DNA of 40,682 bases from NCBI GenBank assembly GCA_910579265.1, contig CAJTTE010000005.1:1-40682 (forward strand), written 5' to 3'. Numbering within the stretch: position 1 is the stretch's first letter; each line of letters begins with the position of its first letter. Origin of the DNA: an uncultured Ruminiclostridium sp. (GTDB lineage Bacteria; Bacillota; Clostridia; Oscillospirales; Ruminococcaceae). The translations under genes were made by a program, and so were the position numbers. The notes below the pieces were generated by a model that was given only the letters and a program-made list of their open reading frames with translations, was not told the DNA's origin and did no database searches. Below are positions 24,284-32,969 of the stretch, in pieces.

Positions 24284-25633
24284 TTACTTTTTAGTAAAAT
24301 CCTTACGATTAAGAAAACCTATGTCAAAATCACCCTTTTCGAATTCCGGATCCCTCAGCAAATTAAGCTGAAAATCAATATTTGTGGTTATTCCCTCAAT
24401 AAGAAATTCGGAAAGGGCGACCTTCATTTTTTGTATTGCTTCCGTCCTGTCGCTTCCCTTAACTATCACCTTGGCAATCATACTGTCATAATAAGGAGGG
24501 ATTTCATATCCCTGATAAACCGCCGTATCGATCCGGACGCCGAACCCTCCCGGCATATGAATGGATGCGATTTTACCGGGACACGGCCTGAATCCCATCG
24601 CGGGATCCTCGGCATTGATACGGCATTCAATGGCATGACCGACGAGGCATATATCCTCCTGACAAAATCCCAGCTTCTGTCCGTCGGCAATCTTGATCTG
24701 TTCCTTTATAAGATCTATTCCCGTCACCATTTCGGTAACAGGATGCTCGACCTGGATTCTGGCATTCATTTCCATGAAGTAAAAGTTTTTGTCCTTATCC
24801 ACAAGAAATTCAACCGTACCCGCATTTGTATAGCCGCAAGCTTTCGCGGCACGCACGGCGGCTTCGCCCATTTTTTTCCGGAGCTCTTCCGTCATGACTA
24901 CGGAAGGACTTTCTTCCAGAAGTTTTTGATTGCGGCGCTGACACGAACAATCCCTTTCTCCCAGATATACGACATTTCCATATTCATCCGCAAGCAGCTG
25001 TATCTCGATATGGCGCGGATTTATTATGAACTTTTCAAGGTAAACGTCGTCGTTTCCGAAAAATTGCTTTGCCTCCTGCTTAGCGGCAATGATCTTTTCT
25101 TCGAGCTCCCCTTCGTTTTCGACATTGCGTATGCCTCTTCCTCCGCCGCCTGCGGAAGCCTTGACCATTACCGGATATCCTATTTCAGCGGCAATGCGCT
25201 TTGCCTGATCAATACTTGTTATTATTCCGTCAGAACCGGGAACCACCGGAACATCGGCCTCTATCATTGTTTTCTTTGCGTTGGCCTTATCTCCCATAGC
25301 ATCCATTGCCGCGGCGGAAGGTCCGATCCATTTAATATGGCATTTGTCACACAAGCGGACAAAACCGCTGTTCTCCGACAAAAAACCGAATCCCGGGTGA
25401 ATGGCTTTAGCTCCGGTTATTTCACAGGCCGCAATTATAGCCTTCGTGTTTATATAACTGTCTTTAGTTGCGGCCGATCCGATACAGACTGCTTCATCGG
25501 CAATCTGAGCGTGAAGCGAATTTCTATCTGCCGTAGAATAGACCGCTACGGTTTTTATTCCCATCTCACGGCAGGCGCGAATTATTCTGAGGGCGATCTC
25601 ACCCCGGTTGGCAATAAGTATTTTACTGAACAT
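24284..25633 (-). CDS. accC: Biotin carboxylase subunit of acetyl-CoA carboxylase
   Basis: 449 residues of the ATP-grasp biotin carboxylase: FSKILIANRGEIALRIIRA, the glycine-rich ATP loop KASAGGGGRGIR, ERDCSCQRRNQKLLEE, and the catalytic MEMNARIQVEHPVTEM. It carboxylates biotin on AccB using ATP and bicarbonate. I chose the ATG at 25633, six codons of context better than the TTG at 25639, since an AGG sits 7 bases before it. A consensus-like promoter immediately upstream implies an almost leaderless transcript for the accC-accD-accA part, in addition to read-through from fabZ. Confidence 0.96.
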   Translation of the reverse strand: MFSKILIANRGEIALRIIRACREMGIKTVAVYSTADRNSLHAQIADEAVCIGSAATKDSYINTKAIIAACEITGAKAIHPGFGFLSENSGFVRLCDKCHIKWIGPSAAAMDAMGDKANAKKTMIEADVPVVPGSDGIITSIDQAKRIAAEIGYPVMVKASAGGGGRGIRNVENEGELEEKIIAAKQEAKQFFGNDDVYLEKFIINPRHIEIQLLADEYGNVVYLGERDCSCQRRNQKLLEESPSVVMTEELRKKMGEAAVRAAKACGYTNAGTVEFLVDKDKNFYFMEMNARIQVEHPVTEMVTGIDLIKEQIKIADGQKLGFCQEDICLVGHAIECRINAEDPAMGFRPCPGKIASIHMPGGFGVRIDTAVYQGYEIPPYYDSMIAKVIVKGSDRTEAIQKMKVALSEFLIEGITTNIDFQLNLLRDPEFEKGDFDIGFLNRKDFTKK

Positions 25634-25647
25634 CAGCAAACCTCGTC

Positions 25648-25676
25648 ATCATACTGTTTATTTTTTGCACTGTCAA
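25648..25676 (-). promoter_or_regulatory. Possible internal promoter before accC
   Basis: Minus strand TTGACA (25671-25676), 17 bp, TATGAT (25648-25653). The predicted start is only about 8 bases before the accC ATG, so the transcript would have barely room for a ribosome site. Confidence 0.5.
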
Positions 25677-25935
25677 TTGCTGTATGTGCATGTTCTCAGA
25701 AAAAAATATCTGCTAAAACAAATAAAGATATTTGCCGTAGGAAAATCCCACAAAATTAAAAACTGCAAAAACATTCGTCATAGTGACCTATAATCAAAAA
25801 GATTTACACCGGAATTCCGGAATCCGTATTTGCCGCAGTCCCACAAGCTGCAAACGTTAAAAAACAACGTAAACGGTATTAAAACGTATGTGTTTTTTCG
25901 ATGTTTTTCATCATTTTTCAACTATTGCGGTCAGA

Positions 25936-26120
25936 GGCAGTCTGAAAAGCCGCAAACTGCACGACTTCTGCTAACTGCGGACGCTTTACGCGACAAAAGA
26001 TGCCGATAGCTATCCCAAAAAGGGATGACTGCTGAATACCCCAGGATCTCTCCGTTTTTTACTTGAAGCCGCCCCGCTTTTAGCGTATTTGTACAAATTT
26101 GTCTTGTTTTCAGATACGCC
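25936..26120 (+). mobile_element. Second TIR element family, copy 2 (~185 bp)
   Basis: Starts GGCAGTCTGAAAA and ends TTTTCAGATACGCC. Interior blocks (GCCGCAAACTGCACGA, TGCCGATAGCTATCCCAAA, GAATACCCC) match 18012-18198 in order. It occupies the 549-base gap that splits fabZ from accC, inside an otherwise compact operon. A minus-strand hairpin-like element here could reduce read-through. Confidence 0.72.
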
Positions 26121-26182
26121 TAAGGCTATGGAGATAAAAAAGCTTAAATAACGGTGTCGGATACAACGATATATCCGCAAGA

Positions 26183-26611
26183 TCATTTGATTGCAAATGT
26201 TATCTCCGCTGAAACGGCTTTTTCCCCGTCAACGGTACAAACCCCTTTACCCACACCCACAGGTCCTTTTACCTTAATGATCTCTACCTCTATTCTGAGA
26301 GTGTCTCCGGGCTTTACCTTCCTGCGGAACTTGGCTTCCTTAACCCCGCCGAAGAATCCGAGCTTTCCTTTATTTTCGGGCATCGCCAGCATGGAAACCG
26401 CTCCCGCCTGCGCCATCATTTCAAGCATAAGCACTCCCGGAACCACGGGATAATCGGGGAAATGCCCTTTAAACCAGAATTCGTCGGGCTTCATATACTT
26501 GGTAGCCACGACCCGCTTTCCCTCCTCCATCTCCTCGATGGTATCTATCAGCAAAAACGGATCTCTGTGAGGAATAATTTTTTTAATCTCCTCCTGCGTC
26601 ATTAAAGCCAT
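26183..26611 (-). CDS. fabZ: 3-hydroxyacyl-[ACP] dehydratase FabZ
   Basis: 142 residues, the standard length, of the hot-dog fold: IKKIIPHRDPFLLIDTIEE, the catalytic stretch FKGHFPDYPVVPGVLMLEMM with His and the downstream Glu, and AQAGAVSM. It removes water from 3-hydroxyacyl-ACP in each elongation cycle. ATGs at 26611 and 26602 are both possible; the first follows AAAGGA at a suitable distance. The start lies 19 bases after the lipoprotein gene's stop, so the pair is co-transcribed. Confidence 0.95.
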   Translation of the reverse strand: MALMTQEEIKKIIPHRDPFLLIDTIEEMEEGKRVVATKYMKPDEFWFKGHFPDYPVVPGVLMLEMMAQAGAVSMLAMPENKGKLGFFGGVKEAKFRRKVKPGDTLRIEVEIIKVKGPVGVGKGVCTVDGEKAVSAEITFAIK

Positions 26612-26630
26612 AGCCTTTTTCCTTTCATAT

Positions 26631-27776
26631 TCAATATTCGATCGCGTCAATATAATTTTCTATATCACCTAACAAGTCCTCCTGATACCTATATTTGGCA
26701 TAAACGGGACGCAAAAGCGTTCTTTCTCCATCCTTACACCTTATATAAAGTATCGCAAGCTTTTCGCCGTCCCCGAGCTTCAATTCATCGGCTGCCTCTT
26801 CGGGAGACACCGTTCTGTACTCGCCCGCAAACCCAAGTCTGCTGCCGCAGCGGAAATGTGCCGCTCCCACCGATTCTCTTTCGCCTTGATCATTATCACG
26901 CCAGTAAATCTCATATCCGTCAACAAATCTGTTATAATCCAACAGCTTGCCTTTTTCCGACAAAATATCCTCTTTTGTATATCTTAACCATATACTGTCG
27001 CTGCGCATGGCATATCCGCTTCCCTCTCCCTGTCCGCAGCTTATATATTCACAGCTTTCCTTAAACAAAAACGGAGCGGCAACGCTAATCTTGTTCCAAA
27101 ACGCTTCAATCTCGACTTTTGTATCCTCGGAAAGCGCCTGAGCCTGAATTTTATTCAGCTTTTTTACTTCCTCTGCAAATTCTCTGTCGTCATATCCGGA
27201 TAATTTAGCATTGTCTATCTTGTCTAAGTCTCTCTCCACACAATCCCCGAAGGGAATCCCCAACGAATCCTTTTCAACATAAAAGCCCCAATAATCCGCG
27301 TCGGCTTCAAACTCGCCGCCGTTATCCGAATCGCCCGGTATTCCTCCTATATAATAATTAATAAACTTCTCTCCTAAAAAACTGTTTTCACCCTGATATT
27401 CATACCTTTCAAAGCTTACGCCAAGCTCCTGTGCTATTTTCTCCGCTGACAAAATATATTGTTCTCTGTCGCTATCGGGAATGGACGGATATTTACCGCG
27501 ACCCGGATCACGAAGATATTCAGGTTCCTCATAAACGGGAAGCGACTCTATCAGAGAAAAATCAATCTCTGGGTATTGCCTGCCAATATACACGTTATCA
27601 TCCGGATTATCGCTCACATAGTGGTAGTTACATCTGATTCTATCCGGTTTAGCGACGCATTCCTCACTGCTGATAACTCTTCCGTTATCCAAACCCGGCA
27701 GCCGTTCATTAATACCGCAAGAACAAAGCCCCGCCAACGCGCAAACCGCAATCGCAACCACCCCGATTTTTTTCAC
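26631..27776 (-). CDS. Lipoprotein of unknown function embedded in the fatty acid operon
   Basis: 381 residues. A GTG start (27776) follows GGAGG at 5 bases. The signal peptide ends in a lipobox (ALAGLCSC, about Cys20), so the protein is tethered outside. The body has no motif I recognise: a proline/arginine-rich first part (YEEPEYLRDPGRGKYPS), a helical middle (EEVKKLNKIQAQALSED) and beta-rich C-terminal parts (IYWRDNDQGERESVGAAHFR; LAILYIRCKDGERTLLRPVY). Acidic and aromatic residues are plentiful. It lies between accB and fabZ, both cytosolic, so its place is odd: 31 bases after accB and 19 before fabZ. A link with membrane or envelope lipid status is possible, but nothing in the sequence shows it. 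Confidence 0.75.
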   Translation of the reverse strand: MKKIGVVAIAVCALAGLCSCGINERLPGLDNGRVISSEECVAKPDRIRCNYHYVSDNPDDNVYIGRQYPEIDFSLIESLPVYEEPEYLRDPGRGKYPSIPDSDREQYILSAEKIAQELGVSFERYEYQGENSFLGEKFINYYIGGIPGDSDNGGEFEADADYWGFYVEKDSLGIPFGDCVERDLDKIDNAKLSGYDDREFAEEVKKLNKIQAQALSEDTKVEIEAFWNKISVAAPFLFKESCEYISCGQGEGSGYAMRSDSIWLRYTKEDILSEKGKLLDYNRFVDGYEIYWRDNDQGERESVGAAHFRCGSRLGFAGEYRTVSPEEAADELKLGDGEKLAILYIRCKDGERTLLRPVYAKYRYQEDLLGDIENYIDAIEY

Positions 27777-27807
27777 GACAACCTCCAATATAAACGCAAA
27801 GCCCGTG

Positions 27808-28272
27808 TCACTCTATTCTGAACAGCGGCTGATCGAACTCCACCGCCTGTCCGTCGCTTACGTAAACCTCCGCCACGGTACCGTCAAACTCGCTGGTGAT
27901 CTCGTTCATAAGCTTCATACTTTCAACTATGCAAACGACTCCGCCCTTGGCAACTCTCGAACCAACGCTTACAAAAGCCGGCTTGCCCGGTGCTGCCGCA
28001 GCATAGAAGGTACCTATAATGGGTGATTTTATAATTTTGCCCGAAGGAGCGGAACCGTTTTGTTTTTCAGCAATCTGAGCGGAGTTTTCCTCCGATGCCG
28101 ATGGAGCTCCCGTATTAATAACGGGAGGCATTACGGTCATAGCCGGCATAGGCGGTCTCTTGGAAAGTTTAATGCGAAAATCCTCCGCTTCAACCTCCAG
28201 CTCGTCAAGCTTAGCCTTGTCGATCTGCTGCGTCAAAGCCTCTACAATTTCTAACAATTCTTTTTTGTCCAT
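27808..28272 (-). CDS. accB: Biotin carboxyl carrier protein of acetyl-CoA carboxylase
   Basis: 154 residues. A helical N-terminus, a Pro/Ala-rich linker (about 38-78), and a biotinyl domain with KSPIIGTFYAAAAPGKPAFV and the biotinylation site ESMKLMNEI (Lys120; Ser replaces the usual Ala two before Lys, a common variant). It shuttles carboxybiotin between AccC and AccAD. AAGGGAAA precedes the ATG. The fabF gene lies upstream across the 180-bp element, a wider gap than usual. Confidence 0.95.
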   Translation of the reverse strand: MDKKELLEIVEALTQQIDKAKLDELEVEAEDFRIKLSKRPPMPAMTVMPPVINTGAPSASEENSAQIAEKQNGSAPSGKIIKSPIIGTFYAAAAPGKPAFVSVGSRVAKGGVVCIVESMKLMNEITSEFDGTVAEVYVSDGQAVEFDQPLFRIE

Positions 28273-28455
28273 GATGTTTCCCTTTCGGTAAATATTAGGA
28301 TTTGATCCGAACCATGCGATAACTGTCGTTATACTGTTACGCCGGCTGATATATCCGACCGTTCAAAGCTTCCGCCATTAAGGGCGAATATGGCACAGCG
28401 TTGTTTTTACGCAAAACTTCGGCTATGATATCAGACTGTTTTATCCGGCGCCTTC

Positions 28456-28635
28456 TTAGGGCAATACCGCACAAAGACCGCCTGACGGCTTTGCGTGCGG
28501 CTTACTTGCATATTTTCCGTCAGCTTACAAAAAATTTCCTTGAAATACGTCAGTATTTCTGCGCCCTATTTATGCAAGCTGACGAAAAATCTGACTGCGC
28601 AATTCACACGCAATCATTGTGCGGTGTTGCCTTAA
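28456..28635 (-). mobile_element. MITE-like element, copy D (180 bp, inverted)
   Basis: Opposite orientation to A-C: begins TTAGGGCAATACCGCACAA and ends GTGCGGTGTTGCCTTAA. Same 180-bp length. It lies 12 bases after the fabF stop codon, inside the fatty acid operon between fabF and accB, so it is transcribed as part of the mRNA. It is the most diverged of the four. Confidence 0.88.
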
Positions 28636-28647
28636 ATTAAGCATTAT

Positions 28648-29883
28648 TTATTTATTGACCGGCAGGAAGCATAGGCTTACATTATGTCCGCCGAACCCGA
28701 GTGAATTGCTTACCGCTCCGGTAATGACCATCCTGCGGTTCTCTCCCTTGCAGTTGTCAAGATCGCACTCGGGATCGTCCACAACAAGTCCCTTAGTAGC
28801 ATGAACCAATCCATGCTGCATTTGCAGACAGACCGCAACCGATTCAACTCCTCCTGCCGCACCAAGCAAATGACCCGTGAGCGATTTTGTGCTGTTCATA
28901 ACGATATTACGGGCATGTTCCCCGAAGGCCGACTTCACCGCAGCCGTCTCTGTCTTATCGTTCATAACCGTAGAGGTTCCGTGTGCATTGATATAATTAA
29001 TCTGTTCAAAAGACACACCGGCTTCTTTAACGGCAAATTCCATTGCCTTAGCGCCGCCCGTTCCCTCCGGATCAGGGGAAGTCTCATGATAAGCGTCGCA
29101 GGTAGCTCCATAGCCCGCAAGCTCAGCATAGATCTTAGCGCCTCTGGCCTTTGCATGCTCATATTCCTCTATAACAAGAATGCCCGCACCGTCGCCGAGA
29201 ACAAATCCGCTTCTCTCCTTGTCAAACGGAATTGAGGCTCTGTCCGGATCGGTGCTTCTCGTAACCGCATGCATATTGTTAAAGCCCGCAAAGGAAAAGC
29301 CAATTCTGCAAGCCTCGGAACCGCCTGCCAAAACTACGTCGGCTTTACCGTACTTTACCGCATGAAAGGCCTCGCCCACCGCGTGAGCACCGCTTGAACA
29401 AGCTGATACGGGACAATAGTTGACGCCCTTGAAGCCTGTTTTTATGGCGACAACTCCCGCCGCCATATTTCCGATCATCATAGGTATCGTAAATACGCTG
29501 ACTCTGCCGTTTCCCTTATTATGGTAAGTTTGTATCTGCTCCTCGGTCGTATGGATTCCGCCTATGCCGCTGCCGATGATTACTCCCCGTTTATAAGGAT
29601 CGATGTCGGAAAAATCACTTCCCGAATCCTCCAATGCCTTTTTTGCGGCAAATACCGCATACTGAGACATAATATCGACTCTTCTTCTTTCCTTCTTATC
29701 GATATACTCAGAAGGATCAAAATCCTTTACATCGGCAAATACATTAAGCTCTTCACTTTGCCCGGGAAACCAATGGCCAAGCGAAAAACCGTGATTTCCG
29801 TTCTCTATATTGCTCCAAAATTCGTCTATGGAATTTCCGATAGGGCTGACAACACCCAGACCGGTTATTACAGCTCTTCTCAT
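28648..29883 (-). CDS. fabF: 3-oxoacyl-[ACP] synthase II (FabF)
   Basis: 411 residues, normal length, thiolase fold. Catalytic triad: Cys162 in VSACSSGAHAVGEA, His in NYINAHGTSTVMND and His in STKSLTGHLLGAAG. It condenses malonyl-ACP with acyl-ACP in elongation. AGGAAGG lies 6 bases before the ATG. A gap of about 250 bases separates it from fabG; it contains a small TGCGG/CCGCA hairpin with a plus-strand T run, but no clear minus-strand terminator, so read-through from fabG is assumed. Confidence 0.96.
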   Translation of the reverse strand: MRRAVITGLGVVSPIGNSIDEFWSNIENGNHGFSLGHWFPGQSEELNVFADVKDFDPSEYIDKKERRRVDIMSQYAVFAAKKALEDSGSDFSDIDPYKRGVIIGSGIGGIHTTEEQIQTYHNKGNGRVSVFTIPMMIGNMAAGVVAIKTGFKGVNYCPVSACSSGAHAVGEAFHAVKYGKADVVLAGGSEACRIGFSFAGFNNMHAVTRSTDPDRASIPFDKERSGFVLGDGAGILVIEEYEHAKARGAKIYAELAGYGATCDAYHETSPDPEGTGGAKAMEFAVKEAGVSFEQINYINAHGTSTVMNDKTETAAVKSAFGEHARNIVMNSTKSLTGHLLGAAGGVESVAVCLQMQHGLVHATKGLVVDDPECDLDNCKGENRRMVITGAVSNSLGFGGHNVSLCFLPVNK

Positions 29884-30132
29884 TAATAACCTTCCTTATT
29901 TGAAAATTTTATTCTGCGGCAAATCCGCATATTTTTTATTTCCCAAAACCGACAGATATATCTGAATTAAAAAACGCTTTCTATCGCTGAAAAACGGGGG
30001 ACCCTCTTAAAACTCTTGAGGAGTGTAAAAGACTTTCGGCATTACGTCCGAACAAAACGGGAAAGACATCCATATAAATTAAAAAACACACTGATAGACA
30101 GGGAACAATGATTTTAAAACCCGATCCCGACG

Positions 30133-30867
30133 TCACATGGAAAGCCCGCCGCTTATTTCAATAACCTGTCCCGTAACATAAGATGAATCCTTGCCCGCAA
30201 GGAATGAAGCAACTCCCGCTATTTCCTCAACGCTTCCGTACCGTTTCATGGCGATCATATCAAAGATCGCCTTCTTCTGTTCGTCGGTAAGCGCATCCGT
30301 CATGGGTGTGCTTATAAATCCGGGAGCAATAGCGTTGACATTTATTCCGCGGCTTCCCAGTTCCTTTGCCGCCGACTTGGTCATACCGATAATAGCAGCC
30401 TTTGAAGCGCTGTAGTTGAATTGCCCCGCATTGCCGTGAAGCCCCGCAACGGAAGACATATTGATGATCCTTCCGCTTCTCTGCTTCATCATAACAGGCA
30501 CAACGTACCTCATCATATTATAAACACTCTTCTGATTGACCGCAATAACAAGGTCGTAATTTTCCTCGCTCATACGCGCAAGCAATCCGTCACGGGTGAT
30601 ACCTGCGTTATTCACCAATACGTCAATACTGCCGAAGCTGTCTTTTACCGCCTTTACCGTTTCCTCAACCTGAGCTGCATTTGAAACATCGGCAATAAAT
30701 TTTTCGCATTTAACGCCCTTTGCTCTTATTTTTTCCATAATATCGTTATTTTCAAAGGACTTTTCGCTGATGTCGTTTAATGCTATATCAAAGCCGTCCT
30801 CCGCTAACCTCAAAGCGATAGCCGCACCTATTCCCCTTGCAGAGCCTGTTATAACCGCAACTGCCAT
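30133..30867 (-). CDS. fabG: 3-oxoacyl-[ACP] reductase (FabG)
   Basis: 244 residues, classical short-chain dehydrogenase: the nucleotide-binding GSARGIGAAIA, NNAGITRDGLLARM (typical of FabG), catalytic Ser in NMSSVAGLHGN, and YSASKAAIIGMTKS with the Tyr-x3-Lys pair. It reduces 3-oxoacyl-ACP with NADPH. AGGAAG precedes the ATG. The isochorismatase-like gene ends 23 bases upstream, in the same direction. Confidence 0.96.
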   Translation of the reverse strand: MAVAVITGSARGIGAAIALRLAEDGFDIALNDISEKSFENNDIMEKIRAKGVKCEKFIADVSNAAQVEETVKAVKDSFGSIDVLVNNAGITRDGLLARMSEENYDLVIAVNQKSVYNMMRYVVPVMMKQRSGRIINMSSVAGLHGNAGQFNYSASKAAIIGMTKSAAKELGSRGINVNAIAPGFISTPMTDALTDEQKKAIFDMIAMKRYGSVEEIAGVASFLAGKDSSYVTGQVIEISGGLSM

Positions 30868-30890
30868 TTTTTTCTTCCTTTCTGTTCAAA

Positions 30891-31397
30891 CTATTTATAT
30901 TCTGCGCCGAGATGTTTTAATTTTTCATCGAATTTTTTCTTTCTTCCCGCATAGTACTTAAAGGTTCCTATGCCCTCTTCATTGACAATGACCGTGTAGC
31001 CGCGTTCAAGAGCTCCTAACGCCGTCAGCGGAACGCAGGCGCCGCCGTCAACGCCCACTATCTCCACGGTGTCTATTTCCTTTTCCCTGAGCAGCTTATC
31101 AAGCTCGGGATTGGTGAAGGCGTTTCCCGCATATTTTCCGAAGCTGTACTGCGAAACTATCTTCAAAGCCTTTGCGGGAGCTGCCTCGGGGGTGTTCTCA
31201 TAGCACTTGACGGGAGAGAATTTGTTAATGAAGTTTTTTGGGGTGTAGTTGTAAACATAAACCGTCAAATTTCCAGCATTTTCGTCTATTATGCCGTTTA
31301 TCCGGCATACAAGCTCTCTGTCGTAATCAAATATCCTGTGATGATTTTCTCCCAGGTTTACTTCCTGCACATCAATAACCAAAAGTGCCTTATTCAT
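30891..31397 (-). CDS. Isochorismatase-fold cysteine hydrolase inside the fab operon
   Basis: 168 residues of the isochorismatase-like family. The catalytic triad is visible: Asp9 in LLVIDVQEVN, Lys88 in SQYSFGKYAGNAF and Cys121 in GVDGGACVPLTALGAL. It should hydrolyse an amide or ester (nicotinamidase, ureidoacrylate and related activities occur in the family); the substrate cannot be told. It follows fabK by 7 bases with no clear ribosome site of its own, suggesting translational coupling, and precedes fabG by 23. It is not part of fatty acid chemistry as known, so a repair or side-reaction role, or chance co-transcription, are both open. Confidence 0.85.
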   Translation of the reverse strand: MNKALLVIDVQEVNLGENHHRIFDYDRELVCRINGIIDENAGNLTVYVYNYTPKNFINKFSPVKCYENTPEAAPAKALKIVSQYSFGKYAGNAFTNPELDKLLREKEIDTVEIVGVDGGACVPLTALGALERGYTVIVNEEGIGTFKYYAGRKKKFDEKLKHLGAEYK

Positions 31398-31404
31398 AAA
31401 TATT

Positions 31405-32343
31405 CTACTTATTCAGCAACGCCTCCGCCTCCCTGAACATCTCCTCTATCATGTCTTTTGCCGGCTCAATCTTCTTGACCATACCCGCAATAGCTCCGCA
31501 AAGGAATGAGCCTTCCTCTAAATTTCCGTCCTGAACCGCTTTTCTGAGGGAGCCCAAAGTGATCTCCTCAAAAGCCTCAGGAGTAAGAGAACCGTCCTTT
31601 TCACCGTTCGCAAGCTTCTTTGAAAACTTCGTCTTTACATTGCGGCAGGGATGACCGGTATATCTTCCTGTTACGATACTGTCGGTATCCTTGGCATCGA
31701 CCACAAGCTGCTTATAAGTCGGATGTACCTGACATTCCTCGGCCGCCAAAAATCTCGTGCCGAGCTGAACTCCCTCAGCTCCAAGCATAAAGCTCGCGGC
31801 AATCCCTCTGCCATCGGCGATCCCTCCTGCCGCAATAACGGGGATCTCCACAGCGTCGACCACCTGCGGCACAAGACACATCGTTGTATTCTCACCTATA
31901 TGGCCCCCGCTTTCCGTACCCTCCGCAACAACCGCGTCGGCGCCCGCCCTTTCCATCCTCTTTGCAAGAGCTACCGAAGGAACAACCGGAATTACCTTTA
32001 TCCCGGCACTCTTCCATCCTTCCATAAACTTTCCCGGATTACCGGCGCCCGTGGTAACAATAGGCACGCCTTCTTCTATTACAAGCTTGGCCAGATCGTC
32101 CGCATTCGGGCTCATAAGCATTATGTTCACGCCGAAGGGCTTACCTCCCGTCGCAGCCTTTGTCTTTCTTATCTGCTCCCGCAGATATTCGATAGGCGCC
32201 GAACCTCCTGCGATAAGACCTATTCCTCCCGCATTTGTAACTGCGCTTGCGAGCGTGCTTTCCGCTATCCAAGCCATTCCCCCCTGAATAACGGGGTATT
32301 TGCAGCCCAAAAGCTCGGTTACTTTTGTTTTTAAGGTAGTCAT
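31405..32343 (-). CDS. fabK: Enoyl-[ACP] reductase II (FabK, FMN-dependent)
   Basis: 312 residues of the nitronate monooxygenase/FabK TIM-barrel family: LGCKYPVIQGGMAWIAEST, AGGIGLIAGG, VVAEGTESGGHIGE, IPVIAAGGIADGRGIAAS and GAEGVQLGTRF (flavin phosphate site). The context and length favour FabK over a nitronate monooxygenase. It reduces enoyl-ACP in the last elongation step and replaces FabI; bacteria with FabK are naturally insensitive to triclosan (known for the family). ATG at 32343 has AAAGGA upstream; the frame to 32382 is an unlikely extension. Confidence 0.93.
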   Translation of the reverse strand: MTTLKTKVTELLGCKYPVIQGGMAWIAESTLASAVTNAGGIGLIAGGSAPIEYLREQIRKTKAATGGKPFGVNIMLMSPNADDLAKLVIEEGVPIVTTGAGNPGKFMEGWKSAGIKVIPVVPSVALAKRMERAGADAVVAEGTESGGHIGENTTMCLVPQVVDAVEIPVIAAGGIADGRGIAASFMLGAEGVQLGTRFLAAEECQVHPTYKQLVVDAKDTDSIVTGRYTGHPCRNVKTKFSKKLANGEKDGSLTPEAFEEITLGSLRKAVQDGNLEEGSFLCGAIAGMVKKIEPAKDMIEEMFREAEALLNK

Positions 32344-32969
32344 CCTTTGTTTTTCCTTTCTTTTACCGTATGTTAAAAGCAAATTTGTGTTGTTTCGTGA
32401 ATAATAACGACTGCTTTTCCGTTATGCGTTTCATCCTTTTGTACGTACTCCGACGATACTTACGAAAAAATTTCCGCCATATTTTTAAAAAGCAATTTCG
32501 ATCAAAGAATCGTCTGCAAAATTACGCCAAAAAGAAATAATATATTCCGGGATCTCAAAGCGGCGGATTTGATTTATGCGTTCATTGTAAAAGTTATCGA
32601 AAGAAATTTAATTATTCTGTAGCAGAGGCTTTTCTTTAAGTTTTACGTTTCAACATATTACATTATACAGAGCATCTAAAGAATCATCCGTTCCACGCAT
32701 CATGAGTATGCGAAAACGAGTGAAAAGATCATCAGGTATCATAATATACGAAAAAACTGTCGGAAAACATTTCAAATATCATTTTGCCGTAAAAGCCTAA
32801 GAAATCAAAAAGCTTTTTTCCGTCGTCAGTTTCATTAATAAAAAGAGTTTATTATCCGTCCCGAACCGCGCGGAAATTATCCGGTCTTAAAAGCTTTTGA
32901 TTCGTTAATATTAATCCTGTTTTCAGACTATCCAAAAAAATTGTATGAATAAAGGACAAGGCCAGACTG
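32344..32969. other. Intergenic stretch between fabH and fabK
   Basis: About 620 AT-rich bases with no intact gene, terminator or clear promoter that I can support. The copy-number elements found elsewhere are absent. A TTTTCAGAC near 32929 resembles one end of the second TIR family but has no partner. It is unusually long for an internal operon gap. Confidence 0.45.

Noticed and set aside
24284..24296. Frameshift or overlap between accC and accD caused by a missing ATG in accD
   Set aside because: accD has a usable TTG start with AAAGGCGG upstream; the gene is intact.
10107..28635. Short proteins encoded by the 180-bp elements
   Set aside because: The open frames have no consistent start codon or ribosome site and extend into flanking sequence; kept only as an observation about the element.
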